From the NCBI GenBank assembly GCA_012034405.1, contig JAAVLZ010000005.1, positions 1 to 64,000 of the forward strand: 64,000 nucleotides of DNA, given 5' to 3'. Positions 17,586 to 26,274 of this stretch are shown here, piece by piece. The position numbers were made by a program, and so were the translations under genes. Origin of the DNA: Oscillospiraceae bacterium HV4-5-C5C (GTDB taxonomy: Bacteria; Bacillota; Clostridia; Saccharofermentanales; Fastidiosipilaceae). The stretch's first letter is position 1; each line of letters begins with the position of its first letter. Below the pieces are notes generated by a model, which had not been told where the DNA came from, made no database searches, and saw only the letters and a program-made list of their open reading frames with translations.

Positions 17586-19042
17586 TCAAAGTACAGCCGG
17601 CTTCTCAGGGTCAGCCGTTTTTTCCCGCCAGAGCGTCAGGGACAGCAACAAGGCTGCGACTATGATCACCGCGCCGATCCTGACCGAAAAATGAAAGCCG
17701 GCGTATAAACCCGCCACGGTTGCCGTACTGCTGTGCTCCGTGACGCTATTGAAGTACCGGGACTGACCTGCGGAGAGTAAGCCTACAAACAGCGGAGTAC
17801 CAATCGCCGAACCCAGCTGGATTAAGGTAAACCCAGCTGGATTAAGGTATTAAGAATGGCCACGCCGTCTGCCTGCCGGAACCCAGGCAGCTGCCGCAGC
17901 GCGTTGGATTGATTGGGAGACCAGGCCAGGGAAATACCAAAATAAACCAGCGTATTCAGCGCAGCGATATGACTTAAGGACGTACCCGGCTGGATTTGTC
18001 CCAGCAGCGCCAATCCCACGGTCATGACCAGCAAGCCCAGTGGGATCAGTACCTTGCCGCCCACCTGGTCATAAAACCTGCCGGCCACTACGGTCATCAC
18101 GCTGCAAACCAGGACTGCCGGCAGCAAAAGTAAAGCTGAGCTCAGCGAAGACAGGCCTTGACCCTCTTCAAAGAGCAGCGGCAATAAGATATTCAAAGAA
18201 AACTGTACCATCTGAATGGTCATTACCAGTATGGCGCCCAAACTGAAATAGGGTTTCTGAAACGTCCGGATATCAAGCATGGGCACTTGCAGCCGCAGCT
18301 GCCGGCGGCCAAAAAGCGCCAGGGACAGCAGTCCTGCAGCAAACAGCAAGAGGGTAACACCCCCCGGCAGCCCCGACCCGATGCTGCTCATACCGCCCAC
18401 AAGCAGCGCAAAACCCAGCGAAGACCCCAGCACGGACCGGACATCCAGCTGGGGCTGCGTCAGTTCAATCGTACAGCCCATCACCCGCGCGGCTCCGGCC
18501 ATACAAAGCAGCGTAAATGGCAGCAGCATGATAAACAGGGCCCGCCAGCTAAAGTACTGCAAGACCACCCCCGCAACGATCGGGCCGACTGAGGGCCCCA
18601 CCAAAATCACACAAGTACAAATGCCCATGACCAGCCCGTGCTTTTCGCGCGGATAAATAGCCAAAGCGGTATTGATCATAATGGGCGCCAGCAATCCGGT
18701 ACCGATGGCCTGAACCATCCGGCCGGTCAGGAGCAAAGGAAAATTCCCCGCCCCTGCAGCGATAGCCGTACCTGCCAAAAAGAACGCCATAGCGCCAATA
18801 TAGAGATGTTTGGTGCTGAAACGGTGCAGTAAAAAGGCTGAAGAGGGCACCATGATAGCCACCACCAGAACGTATCCGGTTGACAACCACTGAACCGTCG
18901 TAGCCGATACCTGAAACTGCGCCATTAAAGGCGACAATGCTACGTTCAGGATGGTTTCATTAAATAGCGAAAGGAACCCGCCAAATAATAATAGAGCCAT
19001 AAGTGGCCTGACTTTGACGGTCTGAGCTGTCTGAAGTTTCAT
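17586..19042 (-). pseudogene. DHA2-family MFS drug exporter, frameshifted by a 20-bp duplication
   Basis: The gene encodes a 14-helix EmrB/QacA-type proton-drug antiporter, starting NETILNVALSPLMAQF with the motif VQWLSTGYVLVVAIM. As it stands translation stops at 17822 after 406 residues. The sequence 17810-17829 is exactly repeated at 17830-17849. Removing one copy restores a frame of 478 residues ending at 17586, with IQLG followed by SAIGTPLFVGLLSAGQS and a final helix (VIIVAALLLSLTLW). So it was recently an intact exporter, now truncated before its last helices, or is phase-variable. A TetR gene lies upstream with an operator candidate in between. Confidence 0.88.
17810..17849. repeat. 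Exact 20-bp tandem duplication
   Basis: AACCCAGCTGGATTAAGGTA occurs at 17810-17829 and again immediately at 17830-17849. Twenty is not a multiple of three, so the extra copy shifts the exporter frame and creates a stop at once. It could arise by replication slippage, could be reversible, or could be an assembly artefact. Confidence 0.95.
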
Positions 19043-19055
19043 TTTCGTCCTCCTG

Positions 19056-19073
19056 TATAGACCAGTCTGTATA
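19056..19073. promoter_or_regulatory. Predicted TetR operator in front of the MFS gene
   Basis: TATAGACCAGTCTGTATA is an imperfect palindrome placed just before the exporter gene. A related sequence (TATAGCAACCGGTCTAGATA) stands in front of the tetR gene at 19717-19736. Two similar sites upstream of repressor and target fit an LmrA/YxaF-type TetR circuit. Confidence 0.55.
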
Positions 19074-19126
19074 ATACGGGTAAAAATGTAAGCCGGGCAA
19101 ACAAACCCACTGGCTGAGCCAGCGGG

Positions 19127-19699
19127 TCAGTGCTGCGGCTTAAGCAGTCTGGGCAACTGCCCCTGCAACAATTTTAACGGCGCGGTATCTTTTTGTGTCA
19201 AGGAAAGCATAATAGCTCCTTCAATAGCAGCCTGCAACAGCTGTCCCGATTCCGCTGCCTGTCCTGCCGGATAACCACCGGCAGCCAGTTTGTCTGTATA
19301 GATAGCGGCCATCTCCTGAAAAGACCGCGCGCACGCCTGCCGCAGCACTTCACTGCTATGACAGGTCTCCAGAGCCAGCATACTTAAAGAAAGAGTCATC
19401 AGCTGACCATCGGTCTGCAGCGCCTGGATCATATCCGCCAGCAGCTGGCGGAGCGCCGCAACCGGGTCAGCAGACCGGGCAAGATTTTGCCGTACTTTAG
19501 TCTGCATCGCTTGACTGGCTTGCTCGACAGCGGCTAAAGCCAGGGCCTCTTTGCCCCCGGGGAAATAATAATAGAGCGAGCCCTTGGGGGCGCCGCTCTC
19601 ACGCAGGATCTCATTCAGGCCGGTACCAGCGTAACCTTTGGTCTGAAACAAATAGGATGCTGCAGCGACGATTTTGCTGCGTGAATCAGCTGGCTCCAT
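19127..19699 (-). CDS. TetR-family regulator (LmrA/YxaF-like)
   Basis: Repressor of 190 residues. The N-terminal helix-turn-helix reads IVAAASYLFQTKGYAGTGLN, then EILRESGAPKGSLYYYFPGG, which matches the LmrA/YxaF subgroup that controls multidrug exporters. The C-terminal half is helical and would bind a lipophilic ligand. It precedes the DHA2 exporter gene by 84 bases on the same strand. Related operator candidates lie before both genes, suggesting autoregulation plus control of the exporter. Since the exporter is frameshifted, the regulator may now have only itself as target. Confidence 0.88.
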   Translation of the reverse strand: MEPADSRSKIVAAASYLFQTKGYAGTGLNEILRESGAPKGSLYYYFPGGKEALALAAVEQASQAMQTKVRQNLARSADPVAALRQLLADMIQALQTDGQLMTLSLSMLALETCHSSEVLRQACARSFQEMAAIYTDKLAAGGYPAGQAAESGQLLQAAIEGAIMLSLTQKDTAPLKLLQGQLPRLLKPQH

Positions 19700-19716
19700 C
19701 TCCTTGACCCTCCTTT

Positions 19717-19736
19717 TATAGCAACCGGTCTAGATA
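19717..19736. promoter_or_regulatory. Predicted TetR autoregulatory operator
   Basis: TATAGCAACCGGTCTAGATA overlaps the region just upstream of the tetR start, next to a TATTAT-like -10 element on the minus strand. It shares the AGACC core with the site at 19056-19073. Confidence 0.5.
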
Positions 19737-19860
19737 ATACTGTCCGTTCTGCTCAATGTCAAGTATAATGTCTGCCAGAGGACTCAGCCTTGCTCAATCG
19801 GTGCCGGCTGATTGATCCTCTAAGCACAAGGCTTATGACACTATAGGAGTAAGGCTAATC

Positions 19861-20364
19861 ATGATCAAGGTAAGGCCCTATCAGTCAGGCGATATACCAG
19901 CCCTGGCAGCGATCTGGAACGAAGTGGTAACAGACGGCCAGGCCTTTCCTCAGGAAGAGCCGCTGACCCTGCCCGGCGGAGCGGCTTTTTTTGCTGCCCA
20001 AACCTATACCGCCGTGGCAGTCGACATGCCCGGCAATACCGTCCTGGGCCTGTATATTTTACATCCTAACAATGTTGGGCGCTGCGGACATATTGCCAAC
20101 AGCAGCTACGCGGTCAGCCGGCAGGCCCGCGGTCGGCATATTGGGGAGCAGCTGATCCGGGACAGTATTGAGCAGGCAAAGCGCCGGGGCTTTCAGATTC
20201 TGCAGTTTAATGCCGTCGTCGCCAGTAATCTGGCGGCGCGACATCTCTACGCCAAACTGGGCTTCACGCAACTTGGCACGATACCAGCTGGTTTCCGCTT
20301 ACCGAACGGTACGTTTACGGATATCTGTCTTTATTATATTTCGCTGGATAATCGTGCTGGCTGA
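19861..20364 (+). CDS. GNAT-family N-acetyltransferase
   Basis: Cytoplasmic acetyltransferase-like protein of 167 residues. It begins IKVRPYQSGDIPALAAIWNE, typical of GNAT N-termini. Motif A is visible as VSRQARGRHIGEQLIRDSIE, followed by FNAVVASNLAARHLYAKLGF. The family acetylates amines on small molecules or proteins; substrate unknown. AGGAGTAAGG lies upstream of the ATG. It is divergent from tetR, and a hairpin (GCTGGC/GCCAGC, about 20357-20373) overlaps its 3' end. Confidence 0.85.
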   Translation: MIKVRPYQSGDIPALAAIWNEVVTDGQAFPQEEPLTLPGGAAFFAAQTYTAVAVDMPGNTVLGLYILHPNNVGRCGHIANSSYAVSRQARGRHIGEQLIRDSIEQAKRRGFQILQFNAVVASNLAARHLYAKLGFTQLGTIPAGFRLPNGTFTDICLYYISLDNRAG

Positions 20365-20565
20365 TGCCAGCCTGACTGGCAGACCCGGTTTTGCTTCTTC
20401 GCCGCGTTACCGTCTTGCTTGATACTTTGAGCTATGATAAGACATAGGGACCAGACATCTGTGCGCTTGCGTTCGCCTTGTCATCCTGGATTCTGATGAT
20501 ATGGCTCAGGGACTCACCTGACCGGCCCGGGTTTGGGGCGGCGGTGGCTAAAGGAGACTGCCGAC

Positions 20566-21717
20566 ATGGCATTTAATACTGAAACATTTGCGGAGGCGTG
20601 TATCAAAGCAATCAACGAAAAGATGAACAACCTGAAAACCCTCAATATCATTGTGGCAGGTAAAACCGGGGTGGGCAAAAGCACCCTGATTAACAGTGTG
20701 TTCCGCGAAGAACTGGCAGCTACCGGTATCGGCCGGCCCGTCACGCATCACATGCGCCGCATCAGTAAAAAAGGCTTTCCCCTGACGATCTATGATACCC
20801 GCGGCTTTGAATTGGGCCGGGATGCCCAGCATCAGGTCAGGCAGGAAATCCTGGATACTATAAAGCATGGGGTAGACCGGCATGATATCAATGAAGCCAT
20901 TCATTGCATCTGGTATTGCATCAACACCGCCTCCAACCGGGTAGAACCGGAGGAACTGGACTGGCTGCGCAGCCTGGCTCAGGCAAATCAGCAAACTCAG
21001 GTCCCGGTGATTATTGTGCTGACTCAATCTTTTTCCAAGGCTAAAGCAGCTGAGCTGCGGAACTATCTGTTGGACCAGAATCTGGCGGTACTGCAGATCG
21101 TACCGGTATTGGCAGCTGATTACGAAATTGATCAGGACTATGTCATAAAAGCTTATGGGCTGGATGTCCTGATTAAAGTTATGGCTGAGACCTTGCCGGA
21201 AGAGCTTCAGGACACCTTTCAAAACGTCCAGAAGGCTTGCCTGACAGAAAAGCGCCGCCGGGCTCAGGCTGCCATTGCCACTGCTACGACGGCCGCGTTT
21301 GGCGTTGGGTTCACGCCTATTCCTGTGGCGGATGCCGCCCTGCTGATCCCAGCGCAGGTCGCTATGCTGGCATCCATCACCGCAATTTACGGCCTTACCA
21401 TCAGCAAGAGTATGCTGATCGCTTTTATCTCCATGGTTTTGGGAACCGGCGGAACCACCCTGGCAGGGCGGTTGCTGGCATCGAGTCTGCTCAAGCTGTT
21501 GCCTGGTGTAGGGACAATAACCGGTGGAACCATTTCAGGCGCTACGGCCGGAATGCTGACCACCGCCCTGGGCGGCGCCTACATTGCCCTGATGGAAGCG
21601 GTATATAAGGGAGAGATTTCCAAGCAGGACTTAAAGACGCCCGCCGGTCAGAAGCAGCTGCGTGATTTACTGCGGGAGCAGTTCAGACAGAACAAAACCG
21701 GTTCAGGTAAATCCTGA
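20566..21717 (+). CDS. GTPase with DUF697-type C-terminal membrane-associating domain
   Basis: Protein of 383 residues. The N-terminal TRAFAC-type GTPase domain has G1 AGKTGVGKST (31-40), G3 DTRG (77-80) and a degenerate G4 at VIIVLTQSFSK, where TQ replaces NKxD. After about residue 240 comes a basic segment (TEKRRRAQAAIATATTAAFG) and an Ala/Gly-rich hydrophobic domain (FTPIPVADAALLIPAQVAML) typical of DUF697 proteins. The function of this GTPase group is not established; membrane or stress roles are proposed. AAAGGAG supports the ATG at 20566. A DUF6506 gene follows 95 bases downstream. Confidence 0.85.
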   Translation: MAFNTETFAEACIKAINEKMNNLKTLNIIVAGKTGVGKSTLINSVFREELAATGIGRPVTHHMRRISKKGFPLTIYDTRGFELGRDAQHQVRQEILDTIKHGVDRHDINEAIHCIWYCINTASNRVEPEELDWLRSLAQANQQTQVPVIIVLTQSFSKAKAAELRNYLLDQNLAVLQIVPVLAADYEIDQDYVIKAYGLDVLIKVMAETLPEELQDTFQNVQKACLTEKRRRAQAAIATATTAAFGVGFTPIPVADAALLIPAQVAMLASITAIYGLTISKSMLIAFISMVLGTGGTTLAGRLLASSLLKLLPGVGTITGGTISGATAGMLTTALGGAYIALMEAVYKGEISKQDLKTPAGQKQLRDLLREQFRQNKTGSGKS

Positions 21718-21812
21718 CCGGCAGCCGCGCTTTATGCAGCTAAGCGCGGCTGATTCCCAGGATTGGCTGATGGAAGGCCAAAGACCGCTATGGCTGAATC
21801 AGGAGGTAAGCT

Positions 21813-22103
21813 ATGACCTTTGCGTATATTATTATGGGACCATTTAAGCCAGAACAGGATCAGGCTGCTATTCATGAGGGCAGCGCCCGGCTTATCGGGG
21901 TAGCCAATTTAGAGCAGGCCTGTCAGGCCGCGCGGCAGCTCCGGCAAGACGGCATTGACTGTATAGAGTTATGTGGTGCCTTTGGGCCTGACGGTGCCCG
22001 GGCGGTCATTGAAGCAACTCAAAATCAGATTCCCGTCGGCTATGTCACTCACCTGCCCCAGCAGACGGCCTTGTATGCCAGGACGTTCGGGGAAATGGAC
22101 TGA
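21813..22103 (+). CDS. DUF6506-family protein
   Basis: Small protein of 96 residues (TFAYIIMGPFKPEQDQAAIH, then DGIDCIELCGAFGPDGARA and VPVGYVTHL with a P-Q-Q ending). This resembles DUF6506 proteins, which have no known function. AGGAGG stands seven bases before the ATG. It is the probable last gene of a short unit with the GTPase and ends seven bases before the convergent exporter gene. Confidence 0.7.
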   Translation: MTFAYIIMGPFKPEQDQAAIHEGSARLIGVANLEQACQAARQLRQDGIDCIELCGAFGPDGARAVIEATQNQIPVGYVTHLPQQTALYARTFGEMD

Positions 22104-22110
22104 GCCAGCG

Positions 22111-23544
22111 TCAGCAGGCAGATCCGGTCTGATTGCGGCTTCCCGTTTGAGCCTGAACGTCGTCGCCCGCCGCTTCTGTGTGCCTGCCGCCGGTCCGCGG
22201 CAGCTGCCGCAAGGCATTCAGTAAGCTGAGCAGCAAAAGCAGCGCCAGGATACTCAAGGTCAGGTAACTGCCCCACGCGGTACCTGGCTTAAGTCCCAGA
22301 TCAGATTGGCAGCGTGCCATAATCCCGGCGGCCAGCGCCGTGCCCAAAGCCCCCGCCAGTTGCTGCAAGGTGTTGATCACCGCATTACCATCCGTTATCT
22401 GCTCCCGCGTTAAAGCGTTCAGGCTGCAGGTCATCAGATTGCTGTTTGAAAGGCCCAGCCCGGTCATCAGCAGCAAATGGCAGGCGATCAGCTGTGGCAG
22501 TCGCTGACTGGGCAGTGCCAGCAGCAACAGCAGCAAGCCCAGGAGGGCCAGGCCGGTCCCCGCGGCCACAGGAATTCTGGCGCCCAGCTTATCCAGCAGC
22601 CGGCCGGACAGCGGCGCCAGGATCGCCGCCGCCAGCGCGCCTGGTATCATAAACGCACCGGCCGTAGTCGCGCTGTAACCCGCGATCAATTGCAGATAAT
22701 TTGCCAGCACAAAGGACAGACTTAACAGCAAAGCCTGGTAAACCAGCAGGCCGGCCATCAAGGCCACAAAACGGCGTTGCTTGAATACCGTCAGATTCAG
22801 CAGCGGCTGCCTTTGGTTGAGCTTGACAAAGCCACCGGCAAGCACGGCCGTCAATAAGAGTCCTGACAATTGCAGGGTCAGTCTTCCGCTGCTGACCGAT
22901 TCCAGCAGTAAGGTAAACGTAAGCGCCAGACAAAGCAGGGCTGGCCAATTTAAGCGGTCGGATCTGCCTTGAGGCCGCTCCCCCGGCAAAGCCTGCCAGC
23001 CTAAAATCAAGGAGAGTAAGATAACCGGCAGGATACCGGCAAATATCCCCCGCCAGTTAAAGTGCTGGGTCATCATCCCACCGTACGCCGGCCCAAATAC
23101 CGGTGCCACTGAAGTCGTCATAACGCCTAAGCCCATAAAGAGGCCCCGCCGGTCTTTTGGCACATAGCTCAGGATCAGATGGAACAACAGCGGCAGGGCT
23201 ATGCTTGTGCTTAAGCCCTGCAAAAAGCGACCCAGCAGCAACAAGGGGAAAACCAGAGCCACACTGTTAAGGACAGATCCGGTCAAAAACAGCCCGTTGG
23301 CTGCCACAAACAGGCGCCGGGGAGACAGATGCCGGAGCAGCCAGGCGGAGGCTGGAATCACCGCCGCAATGGCCAGCAGATTCATTGAAGTCACCCATTG
23401 TACCGCCGCTGTAGTGATACCAAAGCTTTGAATCAGCGTAGGAAAGGTCACATTCATGGCTGTTTCAACCAGCACGCCGGTAAAGGTCAACAGGCCGGTT
23501 GCCACTAAAGCCGGTACGACCGCTAACTTATCCTGGTAAAGCAT
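22111..23544 (-). CDS. DHA2-family MFS drug exporter
   Basis: Integral membrane proton-drug antiporter of 477 residues with 14 predicted helices of the EmrB/QacA group. Motifs include VQWVTSMNLLAIAAVIPASA in helix 2, RFLQGLSTSIALPLLF in helix 4 and the antiporter-type VAPVFGPAYGGMM in helix 5. The C-terminus is a polar tail. AGGAGG five bases before the ATG at 23544 fixes the start. Unlike its neighbour at 17.6-19.0 kb it is intact, but it has no adjacent regulator gene; a terminator-like hairpin in its leader suggests attenuation. The transported compound is unknown. Confidence 0.88.
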   Translation of the reverse strand: MLYQDKLAVVPALVATGLLTFTGVLVETAMNVTFPTLIQSFGITTAAVQWVTSMNLLAIAAVIPASAWLLRHLSPRRLFVAANGLFLTGSVLNSVALVFPLLLLGRFLQGLSTSIALPLLFHLILSYVPKDRRGLFMGLGVMTTSVAPVFGPAYGGMMTQHFNWRGIFAGILPVILLSLILGWQALPGERPQGRSDRLNWPALLCLALTFTLLLESVSSGRLTLQLSGLLLTAVLAGGFVKLNQRQPLLNLTVFKQRRFVALMAGLLVYQALLLSLSFVLANYLQLIAGYSATTAGAFMIPGALAAAILAPLSGRLLDKLGARIPVAAGTGLALLGLLLLLLALPSQRLPQLIACHLLLMTGLGLSNSNLMTCSLNALTREQITDGNAVINTLQQLAGALGTALAAGIMARCQSDLGLKPGTAWGSYLTLSILALLLLLSLLNALRQLPRTGGRHTEAAGDDVQAQTGSRNQTGSAC

Positions 23545-23593
23545 ACTAACCTCCTGCCTGAGACCCGATCGCGCCACGGGTTATACCAAGGCG

Positions 23594-23657
23594 AAAAAAA
23601 GAGGCGGAAATTATTGAATACAATAATCTCGCCTCTGTCTCAACACCTTTACGTGTT
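23594..23657 (-). promoter_or_regulatory. Leader terminator/attenuator upstream of the MFS gene
   Basis: Read on the minus strand, GAGGCG and CGCCTC enclose ATTATTG-TATT-CAATAAT (23601-23635), followed by seven T (23600-23594): a textbook intrinsic terminator. It lies about 50 bases before the exporter ATG and after a smaller AACAC/GTGTT hairpin (23642-23657). A possible 46-codon frame (23686-23546) runs through it and ends one base before the exporter start. Conditional read-through is likely. Confidence 0.65.
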
Positions 23658-23789
23658 ATCTGTACGAAAATCTCAGCAACAGCCATTCTAGCGGTTTCAG
23701 CCGGCAGATGCAACTTCTCTGTTCTCCGCTTATCCAATACCGCTGCAAAAGTGGTAAACTGACAGCGTCAAGAGAAAGGATGTGACAGC

Positions 23790-25790
23790 ATGACTTTTCA
23801 GCAAAAAGGTCAGGTTCTGATCTACCGGCGTCAGAACCAGACTCTGCAAATTGAACCTTGGGGTCCGGACGCGCTGCGGGTCCGGGCTACGGAATTCCCC
23901 GCCCTGACGCAGGAAAACTGGGCGCTCATGCCGCCGCCCGACTGCCGGGCACTTGTTTCCTTGCAGCAGGAGCCGGACGGTCAGACCACCGCCGTCATCC
24001 GCAACGGCTCTATAAAGGCGGTGATCAACTCATTTGGGGTTATCAGCTTCTACAAAAATGATCAGTTGATCCTGCGGGAGTACTACCGCAATTATGCCGG
24101 TACAGAGAGCCGTGAAAGCTGTTGTCTTAAAGTAGTGGCGCGGGAGTTTATCCCGATAGTCGGGGGTGACTATCACCTGACCGTACGCTTTGAGGGACGC
24201 GATGGGGAAAAGCTTTATGGTATGGGACAGTACCAGTCACCTGCCCTGGACCGTAAAGGCAGCATTTTGGAATTGGCTCAGCGCAACTCTCAGGTGACCG
24301 TGCCTTTTGCCCTATCTAATCTTGGTTACGGATTTTTTTGGAATAACCCGGCCATTGGTAAGGTCATGTTTGGGCAAAACTACAGCGAATGGGTGGCAGA
24401 AGCCACCAAGCAGATGGATTACTGGATCACCGTAGGAGACAGTCCGGCTGAGATCCTTCAGAATTATACTGCTGTTACCGGCAGGCCGCCCGTTATGCCG
24501 GAGCACCTGCTGGGCCTGTGGCAGTCGCGACTGCGTTACCGCACGCAGGAAGAGGTGCTGCAGGTGGCCCGCCGTTACCAGGAGCTGCAAATCCCGCTTT
24601 CCGTCATCGTCATAGATTTTTTCCATTGGACCCGACAGGGAGATTGGCAGTTTGATCCGGTTTACTGGCCGGATCCCCGGGCTATGGCAGATGAACTGCA
24701 TGCCATGGGCATTGAGGTTATGGTTTCAGTCTGGCCTTCAGTTGACCGCAAGAGCAAAAATTATGAGCCAATGCAGGAGCAAGGTCTGCTGATGCGGGTT
24801 GAGCGTGGGGCCGCTCAAACCTATGATTATCAGGGTGACTGCGTCTCTTTTGATGCCACGCACCCGCAAGCCCGGAAATACATCTGGGAGCAATGCAAAA
24901 AAAGCTACTATGACTATGGCATTGACCGTTTTTGGCTGGACAACGCTGAGCCTGACAGCGCGGTTTATAGTTTTGATAATTACCGGCTGTACCTGGGCCC
25001 GCAGCTGGAGGTCGGCAATCTATATCCGTTGATGTATACCAAAGCCTTCTACGACGGCTTAAAAACAGCAAGTGACCGCACGGTGGTCAATCTGGTGCGC
25101 AGCGCCTGGGCCGGCAGCGAACGCTACGGCGCCCTGGTCTGGTCCGGCGATGTTCCTTGTACCTATGAGTCATTCCGGGATCAGGTAGCCGCGGCTATCA
25201 ATATGGGCCTGGCGGGCATCCCCTGGTGGACGTCAGATATAGGTGGTTTTATGGGGGGTAATGTCCATGATCCGGCCTTTATCCGGCTTTTGATCCGCTG
25301 GTTCCAATTTGCGGTATTTACCCCGATACTGCGCATGCACGGAGACCGCGATCCCCACGATATTCCGTCTTTAGCAGACGGTGACTGGGGCGGCGGTTTT
25401 CAGCCAACCGGCCAGCCTAATGAATTATGGAGTTACGGTCCGGAAGCGTTTAAAATCATGAAGCAGTATCTGGATCTGCGCCAGTCTTTGCGGCCCTATA
25501 TAGCTCAATTAATGCAGGAAGCCCATAAAAGCGGCGCCCCGCTGATCCGGGCTATGTTTTATGAATTTCCTGCTGACCCTCACTGCTGGGAACTGCAGGA
25601 TCAGTATATGTTTGGTCCGGACTACCTGGTAGCGCCCATCCTGTATCCGGATCAGGAAAGCCGCCAGGTTTATCTGCCCCAGGGCGATTGGGAAAGCCAG
25701 TCAGATGGTAAGCGCTGGTCTGGTGCCCAAACCGTTCAGGTTGAGGCACCGCTGTCCGTGCTGCCGGTGTTCCGGAGATCAGATCATTGA
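23790..25790 (+). CDS. GH31 glycoside hydrolase (alpha-xylosidase/alpha-glucosidase type)
   Basis: Retaining glycosidase of 666 residues without a signal peptide, so probably cytoplasmic. The N-terminal beta-sandwich (1-230) leads into a TIM barrel with WQSRLRYRTQEEVL. Asp384 in FWLDNAEP is the likely nucleophile. The acid/base aspartate lies in LVWSGDVPCTYESF, and GIPWWTSDIGGF and RMHGDRDP line the pocket. Family members remove terminal alpha-linked glucose or xylose. The start is supported by AAAGGA. It is divergent from the exporter leader and ends two bases from the convergent thioesterase gene. Confidence 0.9.
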   Translation: MTFQQKGQVLIYRRQNQTLQIEPWGPDALRVRATEFPALTQENWALMPPPDCRALVSLQQEPDGQTTAVIRNGSIKAVINSFGVISFYKNDQLILREYYRNYAGTESRESCCLKVVAREFIPIVGGDYHLTVRFEGRDGEKLYGMGQYQSPALDRKGSILELAQRNSQVTVPFALSNLGYGFFWNNPAIGKVMFGQNYSEWVAEATKQMDYWITVGDSPAEILQNYTAVTGRPPVMPEHLLGLWQSRLRYRTQEEVLQVARRYQELQIPLSVIVIDFFHWTRQGDWQFDPVYWPDPRAMADELHAMGIEVMVSVWPSVDRKSKNYEPMQEQGLLMRVERGAAQTYDYQGDCVSFDATHPQARKYIWEQCKKSYYDYGIDRFWLDNAEPDSAVYSFDNYRLYLGPQLEVGNLYPLMYTKAFYDGLKTASDRTVVNLVRSAWAGSERYGALVWSGDVPCTYESFRDQVAAAINMGLAGIPWWTSDIGGFMGGNVHDPAFIRLLIRWFQFAVFTPILRMHGDRDPHDIPSLADGDWGGGFQPTGQPNELWSYGPEAFKIMKQYLDLRQSLRPYIAQLMQEAHKSGAPLIRAMFYEFPADPHCWELQDQYMFGPDYLVAPILYPDQESRQVYLPQGDWESQSDGKRWSGAQTVQVEAPLSVLPVFRRSDH

Positions 25791-25791
25791 T

Positions 25792-26274
25792 TCAATAGCC
25801 CTCACTCTGACGTTCCTTACGCAGGCGGTAACGGCGCGCTCCGCTGTCCCATTCCGCCTGCTGTACGTCAGATTCTATTTTCAGCCTGGGTACCGGGACC
25901 GGATGACCCGCCTGATCTATCGCCACCATGATAAAGTAGGCCCGGTTGATCGACCGTCGGGTACCATCCAGGTCCTCCGCATAGCTGTCAATCCGGATTT
26001 CCATGGAAGTCCGGCCGGTGTAATTGATGCGCGCTTTCATGACCACAGTGTCATTCAAGTGGGCGGCGGCTCTGAACACCAGCTGGTCCACACAAGCCGT
26101 GGTGACTTCACAACCCGCATGCCGTCTTCCTACCACCCCGGCCAGCTGATCCATCCAATGCATAAGCTGCCCGCCAAACAAGCGGCCGTAGCCATTTATA
26201 TGGGATGGCATAACCAGGTAGCACTGTTCTGCTTCTGAATAGGCGGCATCACGTTCCGCCGGTATATCATGCAT
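25792..26274 (-). CDS. Acyl-CoA thioesterase (hotdog fold)
   Basis: Cytoplasmic thioesterase-like protein of 160 residues, hydrolysing acyl-CoA to free acid and CoA. The hotdog signature is INGYGRLFGGQLMHWMDQLA, with the Asn/Asp positions used in catalysis in the YciA/BACH group, followed by TACVDQLVFRAAAHLNDTV and YTGRTSMEIRI. The ATG at 26274 is chosen because AAGGAGGGG lies eight bases upstream; it overlaps the upstream gene stop by eight bases, so the two are coupled. Chain-length specificity is unknown. Confidence 0.85.
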   Translation of the reverse strand: MHDIPAERDAAYSEAEQCYLVMPSHINGYGRLFGGQLMHWMDQLAGVVGRRHAGCEVTTACVDQLVFRAAAHLNDTVVMKARINYTGRTSMEIRIDSYAEDLDGTRRSINRAYFIMVAIDQAGHPVPVPRLKIESDVQQAEWDSGARRYRLRKERQSEGY

